From assembly GCA_964428355.1 (NCBI GenBank), contig CAYRYU010000063.1, forward strand, positions 1-39,593: a DNA stretch of 39,593 nucleotides. Reading direction: 5' to 3'. Positions 7,124-16,806 of the stretch are shown here, piece by piece. Position 1 is the stretch's first letter. Each line of letters begins with the position of its first letter. The notes beneath the pieces were generated by a model, which saw only the letters and a program-made list of their open reading frames with translations, was not told where the DNA came from and searched no databases. The stretch comes from CAYRYU01 sp964428355. GTDB lineage: Bacteria > Muiribacteriota > Ozemobacteria > Ozemobacterales > Ozemobacteraceae. The position numbers were made by a program, and so were the translations under genes.

Positions 7124-8686
7124 TCAGCGGGTGGAGAGCTCGTTGTCGATCAGGCGGATGTTGGTGTTGGCGATCTCGGCCGACTTCACGCTGGTCAGCT
7201 TGGAAGCCGCCAGTTCGTTGAGCCTCTGGGAGAACTCGTATCCGCGGAAGTCCTCGTCTTCCTTCCCCATTGCGATGCCCGTTCCGTCGGCTCCGCCGTT
7301 CTTACCCCCGCCGAGGATCTCACGGAGGTCGGCTTTGTCGTAGTATTCGCGGATTTTCCTCTCCCGCTCGATCAAGGGATTGACGCGGGCGTTGTAATCC
7401 GCATCGGACTCCCCTGACAACCTTTCCTTCGCCGCTGTCATCTCCTCGCCGAAGTAGTCCATCCGCGTGCCGAGCGATTCGGGCCGCTGAGTGTTCGGGT
7501 TTTTCCTGAGCTGCTTTTCGTAATCCTGCATCGTCTTGTTGTTGGCTATCTTGATGGTCCGGTCCTGGATCCGCCATTTGAGGGCCAGAAGCCTGAGCTC
7601 CCGGTCTTTCTCGTCGGTTCCCCGGGTCCCGTAGACCCGGTCGAGATATCGGTCGTGAAGTCTACCCTCGATTTCCTTGCATGATTGCACCGCGCCGGTG
7701 AGGGTGCTCTGGTCGTTGGAGGAACGGACCCTTCCTGCAAGATCCTGGAGTTGCTTGAGGGTGGATTTTTCGCCTCCGGTTATCCCGCTCCAGGTGTCCC
7801 CCGCCCAGGTGCCGAAGCTTCGGCTGGGCGTGAGATCAGCCACGGACTGGTTGATCCGGCCTATGTTCTCCCGGAGCTTGGACAGGTTTTCGGACTGGAT
7901 CTGCCTCAGGTCGCGAAGGTCGTCGGTTTCGAGCTTCTTGAGATCTTCTGGTTTCAGCTCGGTTCCGGTCTCGAACATCGAGAATTCCCGACCGTCGCCG
8001 GCCACGACGATCTTGTCAGAGGACATGCTCGCCAGATCGAAGTTCGACCGGTACCCCGGATTGATAGCGTGGTAGAACTGGTCCCGCATCACGGCCGAGG
8101 TTCGTTCGATGTGGACCTCCTCGACCCTGCTCCCGGGAACGCCCCTCTTGCCCACGATCGTTATGTCCACCCTGGCCCCCTTCGCGCTCTCGGCGGCGTT
8201 GGTGACGTCGGGCAGCGACTCGGTGGACGAACCGGGAACGAGTTCGAGGGCCTCGATCGAGAAGGAGAGGAGCCTTGTCTTGGGGATCCCCGCGCCGTTC
8301 GGGGTGCTCTGGTTCAGTGCGGTCCGGGTCAGGGTGGGTCGGTTGAAATCGTAGACGACCCTTTCGGTCGACTGGGCAGAGGCCTTCCCCTCCTGGGTTT
8401 CGATGTAACGGTCGAGGGTTACCTTCCGGATGGTCTTCCTGTCGTCGGAATCAGCGATCTCGACCTGGACCGTTCCCGCCTTCGAGGATTTGAGGTCATT
8501 GGAGATCGTCTCGCCGACGCGACGGACCTCCTGCTGCAGGGCCTGCCGCGTCATCGAACGTGACATCTCGAAGGACGACTGGCTCCAGATCTTGTAGACC
8601 ACACCGGCAATCAGGGTGAACAGGAAGACCGCGATCACCATCTCCACGAGAGTGACGGCGCGGGTTGCCCGCCGGGTTCTTTCCAT
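7124..8686 (-). CDS. Long PulJ/GspJ-like pseudopilin
   Basis: A 520-residue protein with a class III prepilin leader: basic residues, then RA|VTLVEMVIAVFLFTLIAG, with predicted cleavage after Ala10 and the conserved glutamate at position 5 of the mature form. The prepilin peptidase would process it, and the helix would anchor it in the inner membrane before assembly. The first about 200 residues resemble PulJ/GspJ-type minor pseudopilins. The remaining about 300 are helical, charged and much longer than that family (usually about 200 residues). I use ATG 8686 because GAGGAGG lies 6 nt upstream; a frame-open TTG at 8701 lacks a site. It is the last gene of the four-gene pseudopilin operon. What the long tail binds is unknown. 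Confidence 0.8.
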   Translation of the reverse strand: MERTRRATRAVTLVEMVIAVFLFTLIAGVVYKIWSQSSFEMSRSMTRQALQQEVRRVGETISNDLKSSKAGTVQVEIADSDDRKTIRKVTLDRYIETQEGKASAQSTERVVYDFNRPTLTRTALNQSTPNGAGIPKTRLLSFSIEALELVPGSSTESLPDVTNAAESAKGARVDITIVGKRGVPGSRVEEVHIERTSAVMRDQFYHAINPGYRSNFDLASMSSDKIVVAGDGREFSMFETGTELKPEDLKKLETDDLRDLRQIQSENLSKLRENIGRINQSVADLTPSRSFGTWAGDTWSGITGGEKSTLKQLQDLAGRVRSSNDQSTLTGAVQSCKEIEGRLHDRYLDRVYGTRGTDEKDRELRLLALKWRIQDRTIKIANNKTMQDYEKQLRKNPNTQRPESLGTRMDYFGEEMTAAKERLSGESDADYNARVNPLIERERKIREYYDKADLREILGGGKNGGADGTGIAMGKEDEDFRGYEFSQRLNELAASKLTSVKSAEIANTNIRLIDNELSTR

Positions 8687-8697
8687 GTTCTTCCTCC

Positions 8698-9234
8698 TCA
8701 ATGTGCGGCGGGATTGTACAAGGCGTTTCCCGCCCGGATGATCCGCTCGGGATGTTCGTTAGCCCCGTCGCGGACGCTTCCGAGATCCTTCCACCTGATC
8801 TCGGCCCCGAACCAGATCTCCTTGATCTGGTTGAGATCGTTTTTCTGGAGCCTCAAGGTCGTCGAGCAGACGAAATCCTTGAGGGACTCGCGGTTGACAT
8901 CCCGGAACTCCTCGATGCTCTTCAGAGTCCGGGGGAAGAATTTCTCGGCGATCTCGGTCTCGGTTCCGTCGGGAAATTCCTTGTACGTTTTCTCGTATTC
9001 CGCCATAGGAACGTGCTTGCACTCCTCGACCAGCTCCTGGAGAAGGCGGGTGGCTTTGGAAACGGAGCCGCTCTTCACGGTCTGGGTCGAACCCAGGCTG
9101 ATGAGCTTCATGATCACGACGAATGCCACGACGATCACGAAAGCCGCGGTGAGGATCTCGACCAGGGTGACTCCGGCCGCCCCGCGCCACGTCGCAAAGG
9201 AGATCGGCCGGTTGGGAACGGTTCGCGAGGTCAT
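8698..9234 (-). CDS. Type IV/II secretion-like prepilin
   Basis: A 178-residue prepilin-like protein. The leader ends in AAG|VTLVEILTAAFVIVVAF, with cleavage expected after Gly21 and Glu at mature position 5. The leader is long (21 residues) but the motif is canonical. The rest is a short globular domain of the size expected for GspI/PulI or PilV-type minor pilins, ending in PAAH. The start ATG lies one nucleotide after the stop of the upstream 1008-residue protein, indicating translational coupling. Its stop is 12 nt before the next pseudopilin start. Minor pilins of this kind prime assembly of a pilus or pseudopilus. Confidence 0.82.
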   Translation of the reverse strand: MTSRTVPNRPISFATWRGAAGVTLVEILTAAFVIVVAFVVIMKLISLGSTQTVKSGSVSKATRLLQELVEECKHVPMAEYEKTYKEFPDGTETEIAEKFFPRTLKSIEEFRDVNRESLKDFVCSTTLRLQKNDLNQIKEIWFGAEIRWKDLGSVRDGANEHPERIIRAGNALYNPAAH

Positions 9235-9235
9235 T

Positions 9236-12200
9236 TCAGAAACTCCTCCAGGATGTCCAGATCGGGCCGAGGCTGACGTGATACCGGTGGGGATCGAACT
9301 TCCCCCGCTCGGGATGCAGGGACCCGAGGGAAGTCCTGACCCGGGACGAGACGTAGTCGATCACGGTGGTTCCCTGCATGGCGGACTTCGTGAAATCGTT
9401 GGTGACGAGGTTTCCGATCACGTGGAGGGAACTGGTCCTGGGCAGGAAGATCCCCTTGTCGGTGTAGAGCGACCCCTCGAAGTTGTAGAACTTCAACCCG
9501 CCCGGCTTCGATGACTGGGAGTAGACGATTCCGCCCTCGCGCGCCATGAGCGAGAAGACGGTCTTCTCGCGCACCCCGGTTTTCTCGTCCGTGTAGTCGA
9601 TCGCGCGAAAGCTGGAGGAAAGGAAGATGTTCCCTGAACAGACGATCATCCCGCGCCCGATGATGTTGAGGGTGTCGGTTGCGGTTTCGGTCCCGTCGGC
9701 AGCCCGGATGACGGGCTTGAAAGGTTTCTCCCTCGAGCCGAGAGAACCCGCGATGTAGGTTACCCCGTCGAGCATGAAGGCCGCTTCCCCATTCGGGAGG
9801 GTGACCAGACGGTTCTTCAGGTCGTTCTCGAAATCCTGGCCCGACGCGTAGAACCATGCCGCCTTCTTCGCGTATTGTTCCGTCGTGTACAGGTTGGGTG
9901 TCCAGTTGTCGGGGTCCTCCGGATCGTATTCCCGCATCGAGTCGACGATCTCGCCGCTCACGGGGTTGAACGACCGGAGGGGAAGGAAATTGTAACCGTA
10001 TTTGTTGACGACCTTACCTGTGTACCAGATAGGCACGGGTATGGGTGGAAGGCGGAACGGGGGAAACGGGATGGGAATCATGTCCATCGGATTGAGGCCC
10101 ACGATACACATCTTCCACTGGCGGAACATCTTGGCGACCTTTCCCTCGATCTCCTTGGTGAGCGTGGGATGCATCGAACCGGCCCCGAAGAGGTGAGTGG
10201 ACCCGCGGTACCAGATGGGATAGGGCATGGTGTAGATCTTCCATTCCGTTCCGAAATACGGCATCTCCCATGTCTGGAAACAGTCGTTGAGGCTCAGGAA
10301 GCTCGTGTAGTTGGAGATCCCGAGGTTGTTGACCGCGCCCTCCACCAGGGGCTTGACCGCCAGTGTCATGACCAGCTCCATCGGGCTGCACGAAAGGAAG
10401 GCGACATTGGGGATGAAGTTCAGCTTGCTCAGCCACTCGAACCTGCCCTGGTTCCGCTGGAACCACTCGTTGTATTTCGCCTGGGCCTTCGAGATGAAGC
10501 GGCCGTCGACATCCCTGGGGTGCTTGGAGGGGTCGAACTTCCGCTTGCCCGGTTCCGGCTTGTCGGTCTGCCTCTTCTCCTCGGCAACGGACTTCTTGTT
10601 CTGCTCCTCCTGGCCGATGTGGAACACCCCGGTGCTCTCGAACGTCCGCCTGGTCTGGATCACCGTGTGCCGCGGATCGTCGGGGCTCTTCTTCTTCCTT
10701 CCGCGAACCGGAATTCTCTGCCGCTCGACACGTGTGATGACCGAGGTTTCCCCGCCCATCATCGCGAGGTCGGTCGCGGCATTCAGGACCATCAACGCGT
10801 CCATTCCCCGGATGAGGCTCTTGAAAACGTTGTCTTCGGGATCGATCGGGGAAGTGGTCGCGGAAAACGGGTCTCCGACGAGGGTGGAGGTGACCGTGAT
10901 CGGCATCCCGTCTTCACCGTTCGCGAAATTCACCCGGACCAGCCCCGGAATCTCGGGTGCAGGCTTGTCGGGATCCTCGGCGGCCCCCGTGACCACTCTG
11001 ACCGCAGCGTCCTTGAACTTTGTGAAAACCCCGCTCAGGTCCAGGTTGTTGACGTAGAGATCCCCGCCCGCCCTGTCCAGCTGGATGTCCTTGTTGAACG
11101 TGTTCTCGATGAAAAGACTGTACATCGGCGCGGGAGGCTCGATATCGGAGACCCTGAACTCCTTCGTCCCCTCGATCCTCCGCGTGGTGACGTGCCCGTC
11201 CTGCGTCGTGATCGATGCTTCACAACTGATCTTTATCTCGCCGTATTTCTCGAGGTACTTCCCGTATGCGTCGTCGCCCGTGGGCTCGGCGGTGATGACA
11301 CCTTTGGGCCAGAGGTCCCCCACCTTCAACGGAAACTGCAGATGGTCCAGCGTCACTGCGAGCGGGTAGACGGGGGGTGTCCGCCCCGGGGCGATCAGCT
11401 TGTTGAAAAGGAGATCCGCATAGAAGTCCAGGGAGAGGATCTTGCTTATGTATCCCTCGCCCGCGCTCTTGTCGGGGGCGACGTACCGGTCGAGGAACCG
11501 GTCCAGGCCGATCGCGGTCACACCGGTGGTAAAGACCGTGTCGACCATGGAGGTCAGGTTGATGTTGAAGAGGCGGATCTTGCCCACGACGGGAAGCCGC
11601 ACCTCGACGGGAAAATTGAAGTCGAGGAGCTTCATGTCTGGGGGAAACTGGAGGAAAAAGCTGCAATATCCGTTTCCATCGAGGAAATACTTCACGTCAT
11701 CCCTGATCGACCATGGGGCCTCGACTCCAGGGACCTTGAAATCGTTCTCCCTGCCGGGAGCGATCCGGTAGGCTTTTTCTATCTTCACGTTGACGACGGC
11801 GTCCCACTCCTTGGCGGCTCCCTGGGTCATGAACCCGACGAGTTTGTCCAGTTCGTCCTCTCCTTCGGGTTTCAAGCGAAGGTGGGGTTTCCCGTAAATG
11901 AACTCGCGTTGCCCCGTGAAATCGAGCTCGTCATCCTTCCCAAGACTTCCCGTCGTTCCGGCCCCCGCCGCTGACGCGAGCTTCCTGGGCAACCGCAGAA
12001 GTACCGCGAACGACTCGGGTTTCCCCTTCTCGGGATCGAGATTCTGGGAGTCCTTGAGATCCTCGTAAAGAAGTCTCAAAGTCCGTTCGATTGCGGCCTC
12101 GGCAAGACACTGCGCTTGCAGCCCGCGGAGGGAAAGCCCCGTCTGCCGGCCCTGATCGATCGTGGTGCTCATGAAATAGGCGGAAGCGAAGAACAGGACT

Positions 12201-12262
12201 CCTAGAACGGCAATAACGATGAAAAGGGCGACCCCGTCCCTCGACCTCTGCTTCACATTCAT
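9236..12262 (-). CDS. Giant PilX/GspK-like minor pseudopilin
   Basis: A 1008-residue protein. Its N-terminus (RSRDGVALFIVIAVLGVLFF) and the following AQCLAEAAIERTL segment are the hallmark of PilX/GspK-type minor pilins: a hydrophobic anchor helix without the usual Glu5, then an amphipathic helix with the AEAAIE signature. These families are normally 170-350 residues. Here about 900 further residues form an exported region rich in Pro, Gly, Trp and Tyr, with no domain I recognise. A C-terminal block resembles the repetitive beta structure seen in pilus-associated adhesins (inference only). It starts 15 bp after the HEAT protein gene and ends one base before the next prepilin gene. Confidence 0.8.
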   Translation of the reverse strand: MNVKQRSRDGVALFIVIAVLGVLFFASAYFMSTTIDQGRQTGLSLRGLQAQCLAEAAIERTLRLLYEDLKDSQNLDPEKGKPESFAVLLRLPRKLASAAGAGTTGSLGKDDELDFTGQREFIYGKPHLRLKPEGEDELDKLVGFMTQGAAKEWDAVVNVKIEKAYRIAPGRENDFKVPGVEAPWSIRDDVKYFLDGNGYCSFFLQFPPDMKLLDFNFPVEVRLPVVGKIRLFNINLTSMVDTVFTTGVTAIGLDRFLDRYVAPDKSAGEGYISKILSLDFYADLLFNKLIAPGRTPPVYPLAVTLDHLQFPLKVGDLWPKGVITAEPTGDDAYGKYLEKYGEIKISCEASITTQDGHVTTRRIEGTKEFRVSDIEPPAPMYSLFIENTFNKDIQLDRAGGDLYVNNLDLSGVFTKFKDAAVRVVTGAAEDPDKPAPEIPGLVRVNFANGEDGMPITVTSTLVGDPFSATTSPIDPEDNVFKSLIRGMDALMVLNAATDLAMMGGETSVITRVERQRIPVRGRKKKSPDDPRHTVIQTRRTFESTGVFHIGQEEQNKKSVAEEKRQTDKPEPGKRKFDPSKHPRDVDGRFISKAQAKYNEWFQRNQGRFEWLSKLNFIPNVAFLSCSPMELVMTLAVKPLVEGAVNNLGISNYTSFLSLNDCFQTWEMPYFGTEWKIYTMPYPIWYRGSTHLFGAGSMHPTLTKEIEGKVAKMFRQWKMCIVGLNPMDMIPIPFPPFRLPPIPVPIWYTGKVVNKYGYNFLPLRSFNPVSGEIVDSMREYDPEDPDNWTPNLYTTEQYAKKAAWFYASGQDFENDLKNRLVTLPNGEAAFMLDGVTYIAGSLGSREKPFKPVIRAADGTETATDTLNIIGRGMIVCSGNIFLSSSFRAIDYTDEKTGVREKTVFSLMAREGGIVYSQSSKPGGLKFYNFEGSLYTDKGIFLPRTSSLHVIGNLVTNDFTKSAMQGTTVIDYVSSRVRTSLGSLHPERGKFDPHRYHVSLGPIWTSWRSF

Positions 12263-12277
12263 CCGTCAGCCTCCCGT

Positions 12278-15270
12278 TCAGTCGGTGGGCAGGGGAAGAG
12301 CCCCCGCGTGCCTTCGCAGGCCGTCGGCCAGGGCATCCCGTCCGGGGGCGGGTTTTCCGCCGGCGGAAGCGGGAATCAACCCGGCAAGTTCCGGTTTTCC
12401 GATGTTCTCTTCCAGGACTTTCAGCATCTCGAAGGCTCCCCGAACGTTCTTCATGTATTCCTCCCCAAGTCCGAAAGGCAGTTTCCCGACCGAAGAAACG
12501 TAGGCCCTGAAAGTCTGCTCGTATTCCTTCAACTTCCCCTGCCTGAAGAAGAGATCGCATAGCGAGGAAAAGACAAGCACCCGGAGGAAAGCGTTGTCCG
12601 GGTCGGATTTCAGTGCATCCATCAGGAGAGTTTCGGCCTGGTTGAACTCCCCGCGCTGGGAAGCCGCGACCCCTTCGGAAAGGAACATGTTCTGGTTCGC
12701 GTCGAAAACCATCTTTTCCTGCGGCGTCATCCCCGGGATTTCGAACGGCTTGGCGGCATCCTGCCGGATTTCCTTCTCCGCGAGCTGGAGTTCCCCGGTG
12801 ATGGCTGAGAAAGAAGTTCCGGGAGCCCCTGCTGAGGTGACCGGAGCCTTCGCGCCAATGGTGTTCCAACTCATGACCCGGGTTGATTGGGGGCCCCTCC
12901 TGAGATTTGCCACCGTCGCGGGGTCGATCGAGTAAGACTCCTCGCCAGTCGAGAAAAGGAGGAAAACGTAAACGACCGGAAGGAGCAGCAGGAAGACCGC
13001 GACAGCGAGTGTCCGCGGATCCTGGCTCCGGATCTCCCGCCAGATCGCGATAACCGCCTCCTCGATCCGTTCGGGAAAGGACTCCTCACCCTTTCCGGAC
13101 CGGACATTCTCGATAGCGTAGGCGGGGAGGGTTCCTGCCTGGCGCGCTTCCTCGCGCTTGACGATCTTCTCGAAGACCTTTTCCCGTTGCTCGAGCTCTT
13201 CGGGAATCACCCTGCCGAGCCTGATAAGAAGCTCACGGCATCTCTCCCTTGCACCCTTCACCTGTTCGGCCTCTTTTCCGGAAAACGCCTTTTCCATCCG
13301 GAAAAGGGTGAACAGGTTTTCGGGATCAGGGTTGGCCTGGAACAGCATAAGGACTGGGGCGAGGAACCGTCGCGCCGGAGTGCGCATCATGAGGTCGGCG
13401 AGAGGTTCCCGGAGGAGGTGGAAGTCGAACCTCACCAGGCATTGCATCGCCATCCGGTCGGTGATCCCCTCCCCCGACCTGAGAAGGGCCATGAGCGAGG
13501 AAACCGCCTGTCGGGAATCATGACGGCTCATCAAGGAAAGGGCTTGCGTCCGGACCTGGGGATCGGAAGATTTCATGAACATCCCGAGCAGGGGAAAGAC
13601 CTTTTCGGGATCGAGCTCTCCGAGATACTCCATTCCCGCCCTGATCAGGGTTGGCTCGGTCCCGTTGCAGAAAGCAACCGCCGTTTCGGCGAACTCCGTG
13701 ATCCGGAAACGGAGAGCGGTCCGGAGAGCGGCGGCACGGACGACGGGCGGAACCGTTTCGTCATGAACCTGGTTTTCGATGCAAGGGACCGCATCCGTCT
13801 GTTCCAGGGCGGGCCAGGAATTGAACTTCCGGACCCGCTCCTCGGGAGAAAGGGACTTGAAATCGGACAGCGAAACGGCCCTCGATTCGGGAGGGGGAGT
13901 GACGTCGGAAGCGAGAATCTCGGTGATCCTCTCCTTGGCAGCTTCCGGAATCTGCCATTTCAGGGCATCATTGAAAGTGGAACGGATTTTGGGATCCTGG
14001 AGGCGCACCAGGAGCTGGGTTTCGGCGACACCATCCCTTTCCTCCGGAGAGGCCGAAAGAAGGGGAAGATACTCCTGGACCAGCTTCCTGGCAGCTCTCT
14101 GGGACGTCCAGGTATCCAGCTTCCTCCGGAAATCCGCAAAATCCTCTCCGAGAACTCCCGATTTCTCGATCAGCTCGATCGAACGCTGGAACAGCGGTTT
14201 CAACAGCGCGGATTTTTCCGGGGAGGAGTCTTCGAGGATTTCGTAAAGGCGATAAGGGATCTCGGGGTCGGCTTTCCGAAGGAGGAGCATCCCGGCTTTC
14301 CCGATGAGCGCGAGATCTGTCTCGACAGAAAAAAAGTCCAGGAGCAAAGACTCGTAGAGCCCGCTATCGAGATGGAGGCAGGTCCAGATGGCCGTCCGGC
14401 GCATCAACGCGTCTTGATCGCGAAACATGGCTTCGAGGTGGAAGAACATCTCGTTGGGGTCGATTTTCGCCAGGGCCCGAATCCCGAGAGATTTCAGGAG
14501 AGGATCGGAAGAACTCAGAAGGCGCGGAAGCTCCCCCACGAGCTTCTGGGGATCGATTCCGATCAATGCCTCGATGGCCGAGAGCCTGACGCTCAGATGG
14601 TTGGATTGGAGAAAGGGGACCAGCCGTTCGACTTCCGCGGGCGGAAGAACCCGGGCAACCCAACCGAGAAGCTCACCGGCGATATAGGGATGCGGCTCCC
14701 CCTTCAATGCCCCGAGAGCCCGCTCGGCCAGATCGGAGGACGGGGAAGCCTCAAGCCGCCGGAGAAAGCGGAGTCGTTCGAGTGGCCTGGCTTTCCGGTA
14801 GGTTTCGGTGAAACCACCCTCCGCGGGGCTTTCCGGTCCACCCGAAGCGTCGGAGGTTTCGGCTGCCCTCGAGGAGGCATCCCTTGCAAGTGTCAGTACC
14901 AGGCGACATTCGTCGTCGGTCTCCNNNNNNNNNNNNNNNNNNNNNNNNNNNNNNNNNNNNNNNNNNNNNNNNNNNNNNNNNNNNNNNNNNNNNNNNNNNN
15001 NNNNNNNNNNNNNNNNNNNNNNNNCGAGGAGGCATCCCTTGCAAGTGTCAGTACCAGGCGACATTCGTCGTCGGTCTCCCTGTCCAGTCTTTTTCCGAGT
15101 TCCTCCTGGAGCGAGCTGGGGAGGGGTGACCCGACCGCGAATCCGAGGAAGAACAGGCGAAAAGAAGCATGGGGAGCAGAAAAGCCTTCCCCGATCTCCC
15201 TTTCGGAGAAAAATTCCCGGATCACTTCGGTTTCCAACTTCCCGTCCTTTCCCCCAATCGGAGTAACCAC
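12278..15270 (-). CDS. HEAT-repeat/TPR membrane protein (split by an assembly gap)
   Basis: The coding frame is interrupted by 100 N at 14925-15024. The 55 bp on either side of the N run are identical, so the contigs overlap and 155 bp should be removed. Doing so joins the GTG at 15270 (MVTPIGGKDG...) in frame to the long downstream frame, giving about 945 residues. The frame read straight through the N gives a false start at 15322. An in-frame TAG just upstream of 15270 limits the N-terminus. Residues after about 90 form HEAT repeats over roughly 550 residues. One transmembrane helix follows (LAVAVFLLLLPVVYVFLLF), then a TPR-like pair (RGEFNQAETLLMDALKSDPDN). It heads the operon with three pseudopilins, suggesting an inner-membrane scaffold for that machine. 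Confidence 0.85.
14870..15079. other. Scaffold gap with duplicated contig ends
   Basis: 100 N at 14925-15024 stand between two identical 55-bp copies, 14870-14924 and 15025-15079. This is an uncollapsed overlap between adjacent contigs, not a biological repeat. The 155 bp of excess equals 2 modulo 3, which explains why the reading frame appears to change across the gap. Confidence 0.9.
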
Positions 15271-15394
15271 GCGGATTCCATTCTAACATTATTCCGAGGA
15301 CAACAAGGCTCCCCCACGACAATTGAGGGGGTTCAATAGAGATACGCCGGGGGGACCCGGTTGGTTCGGGAAAAGGCGCGTTGCGGGAAGAGGC

Positions 15395-16159
15395 CTACAA
15401 TCCGCTGGGAAGATCGAGAAAGGTGTGTTGAAGCCCGAAGCGCGAGGCAAGTGCCTCGCCGATGGCTCTCACCCCGAAAACCTCGGTGGAATAATGACCC
15501 GCCGCCACGAGGTGGATTCCGCGTTCCCGGCAGGGTTCCACCGCCTGGTGGACCACTTCCCCGGTCAAAAGGCAATCTATCTTTCCCTCGGTCACGAGAG
15601 GGTCGGAAATGGAGTCCCAGCCTCCGCCGGAAACGATCCCGATGGAGCGGACCCGGGCTCCGCCAAACGGAAGGTGGTGGATGACCCTTCCGATCTTCTC
15701 TCCGACGAGCCCCAGGAAAGCTTCGACACCCAGCGATTCCGGAAGGTTCCCGGCCACTCCGATCTTCTGGTTGAGGAAATCCCCGAAGGGGACTACCTCG
15801 CAAAGCCCGAGGGCCGAAGCCAGAAGATGGTTGTTCCCGAATTCGCGGTGCGAATCGAGTGGCAGATGAAGGGCATAGAGGTTGATTCCGCCGCGACACA
15901 GGAGCTGGACGATCTCGCGGGAAAACCGGTCGATCCGCTTCCACTCCCTTCCCTTCCAGAAAAGCCCATGGTGGACGATTGCGAAATCCGCTTTCTGCTT
16001 GATCGCTTCCCTCAGGAAGGTCGCTGAGGCATCCACGCCCGTAACGATCTTCGATATCTCGGGTTTCCCTTCGAACTGGAGCCCGTTGTAGGAAACATCC
16101 GGAGCGACCGAGGTCTGGAAGGTCTCTTCAAGTGCGGCAAGGATCTTCGCGCGGTTCAT
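15395..16159 (-). CDS. Nif3-like dinuclear metal centre protein
   Basis: A 254-residue member of the Nif3/YbgI family (hexameric proteins with a two-metal site, sometimes listed as GTP cyclohydrolase 1 type 2 homologues; the physiological reaction is still debated). The metal ligands are visible: His63 and His64 in VHHGLFWKG, Asp102 in HLPLDSH, and the C-terminal His/Glu pair in AGHYSTE. The length matches the short form without the inserted PII-like domain. The ATG overlaps the stop of the upstream GH114-like gene by 4 bp (ATGA) and has a GGGAGG site. It is the last gene of a three-gene operon that starts with a cNMP-domain protein. A housekeeping role is likely. Confidence 0.92.
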   Translation of the reverse strand: MNRAKILAALEETFQTSVAPDVSYNGLQFEGKPEISKIVTGVDASATFLREAIKQKADFAIVHHGLFWKGREWKRIDRFSREIVQLLCRGGINLYALHLPLDSHREFGNNHLLASALGLCEVVPFGDFLNQKIGVAGNLPESLGVEAFLGLVGEKIGRVIHHLPFGGARVRSIGIVSGGGWDSISDPLVTEGKIDCLLTGEVVHQAVEPCRERGIHLVAAGHYSTEVFGVRAIGEALASRFGLQHTFLDLPSGL

Positions 16160-16806
16160 CTGGCAACCTCCCTGGGTCTCGCTTTTAGGGGAAGAACATG
16201 AAGAGCACAGTGGAAACCCAGTCTCCCCGATTCCGTCACGACCAGGCGCTTCCGGACAGGAGTCCTGGCATCATCAACTGTCAGGATGGTCTTTCCCTCC
16301 GCCTTGAGGGCCGTCAGTTCGGCGATCGCACGTGCGCTCGTCCAAGAGCGGGTGACGCGCCCCGCGGGGCCGGACCAGAGTCCGGTGACCACCCATCCAT
16401 CCAGGATTTTCCTGAGGCGGAGGTTCCGGGCGAAGTCCAGTTCGTCCAGGAGGAACACCTNNNNNNNNNNNNNNNNNNNNNNNNNNNNNNNNNNNNNNNN
16501 NNNNNNNNNNNNNNNNNNNNNNNNNNNNNNNNNNNNNNNNNNNNNNNNNNNNNNNNNNNNATTCAGCCATGCCAGGGGCCTTTTCCCCTGGTTCCGCATC
16601 CCCGTCACTTCGGAAGCGCTGTAATCGTCAGGATCGAGAAGGATGAAACCGGGGGAAAAAGGAAGGGGACATTCCTCCCCCGCACGCTCCAGGAAGATGT
16701 TCCAGGAATCGGATGAGTGCGACCGGAAAGGGATCCCGAAAATGAACCCGATCACGAGCGCAAGGACAACGGCCCGGGGGGTTCCCGGGCGCCCGACCAG
16801 GATCAT
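16156..16806 (-). CDS. Exported GH114/TM1410-like protein (contains an assembly gap)
   Basis: The N-terminus is basic and then hydrophobic (RAVVLALVIGFIFGIPF), a likely signal peptide or anchor. The segment PGFILLDPDDY, then a helix, then GKRPLAWLN resembles the first strands of the TIM-barrel family that includes TM1410 and GH114 (endo-alpha-1,4-polygalactosaminidase-like). After the gap come LDELDFARNLRLRKILDGWV and a C-terminal half. 100 N at 16461-16560 stand for an unknown length, so the central catalytic region is missing and the frame across it is unverified. The present 216 codons are shorter than the family norm of roughly 250-300. It overlaps both neighbours by 4 bp. The family call is tentative. 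Confidence 0.5.
   Translation of the reverse strand: MILVGRPGTPRAVVLALVIGFIFGIPFRSHSSDSWNIFLERAGEECPLPFSPGFILLDPDDYSASEVTGMRNQGKRPLAWLNXXXXXXXXXXXXXXXXXXXXXXXXXXXXXXXXXXVFLLDELDFARNLRLRKILDGWVVTGLWSGPAGRVTRSWTSARAIAELTALKAEGKTILTVDDARTPVRKRLVVTESGRLGFHCALHVLPLKARPREVAR
16461..16560. other. Scaffold gap of 100 N
   Basis: A run of exactly 100 N inside the GH114-like gene. Unlike the gap at 14925, the flanks share no visible overlap, so the true missing length is unknown. Confidence 0.95.

Noticed and set aside
9875..11974. 699-codon plus-strand frame opposite the giant pseudopilin
   Set aside because: Antisense shadow in high-GC DNA. The minus-strand frame has the pilin signature and operon spacing.
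12887..15286. Long plus-strand reading frame opposite the HEAT gene
   Set aside because: Codon-bias shadow of a high-GC gene. It has no recognisable domain, is rich in Arg and Pro, and runs through the gap.
15271..15322. Extended start of the HEAT protein at 15322
   Set aside because: This frame is continuous only because it is read through 100 N. It is out of frame once the duplicated 55 bp are merged, and the GTG at 15270 gives a better protein.
15308..15335. Terminator-like CCCCC/GGGGG inverted repeat before the HEAT gene
   Set aside because: The stem is only five pairs with an 11-nt loop, with no T-run on either strand.
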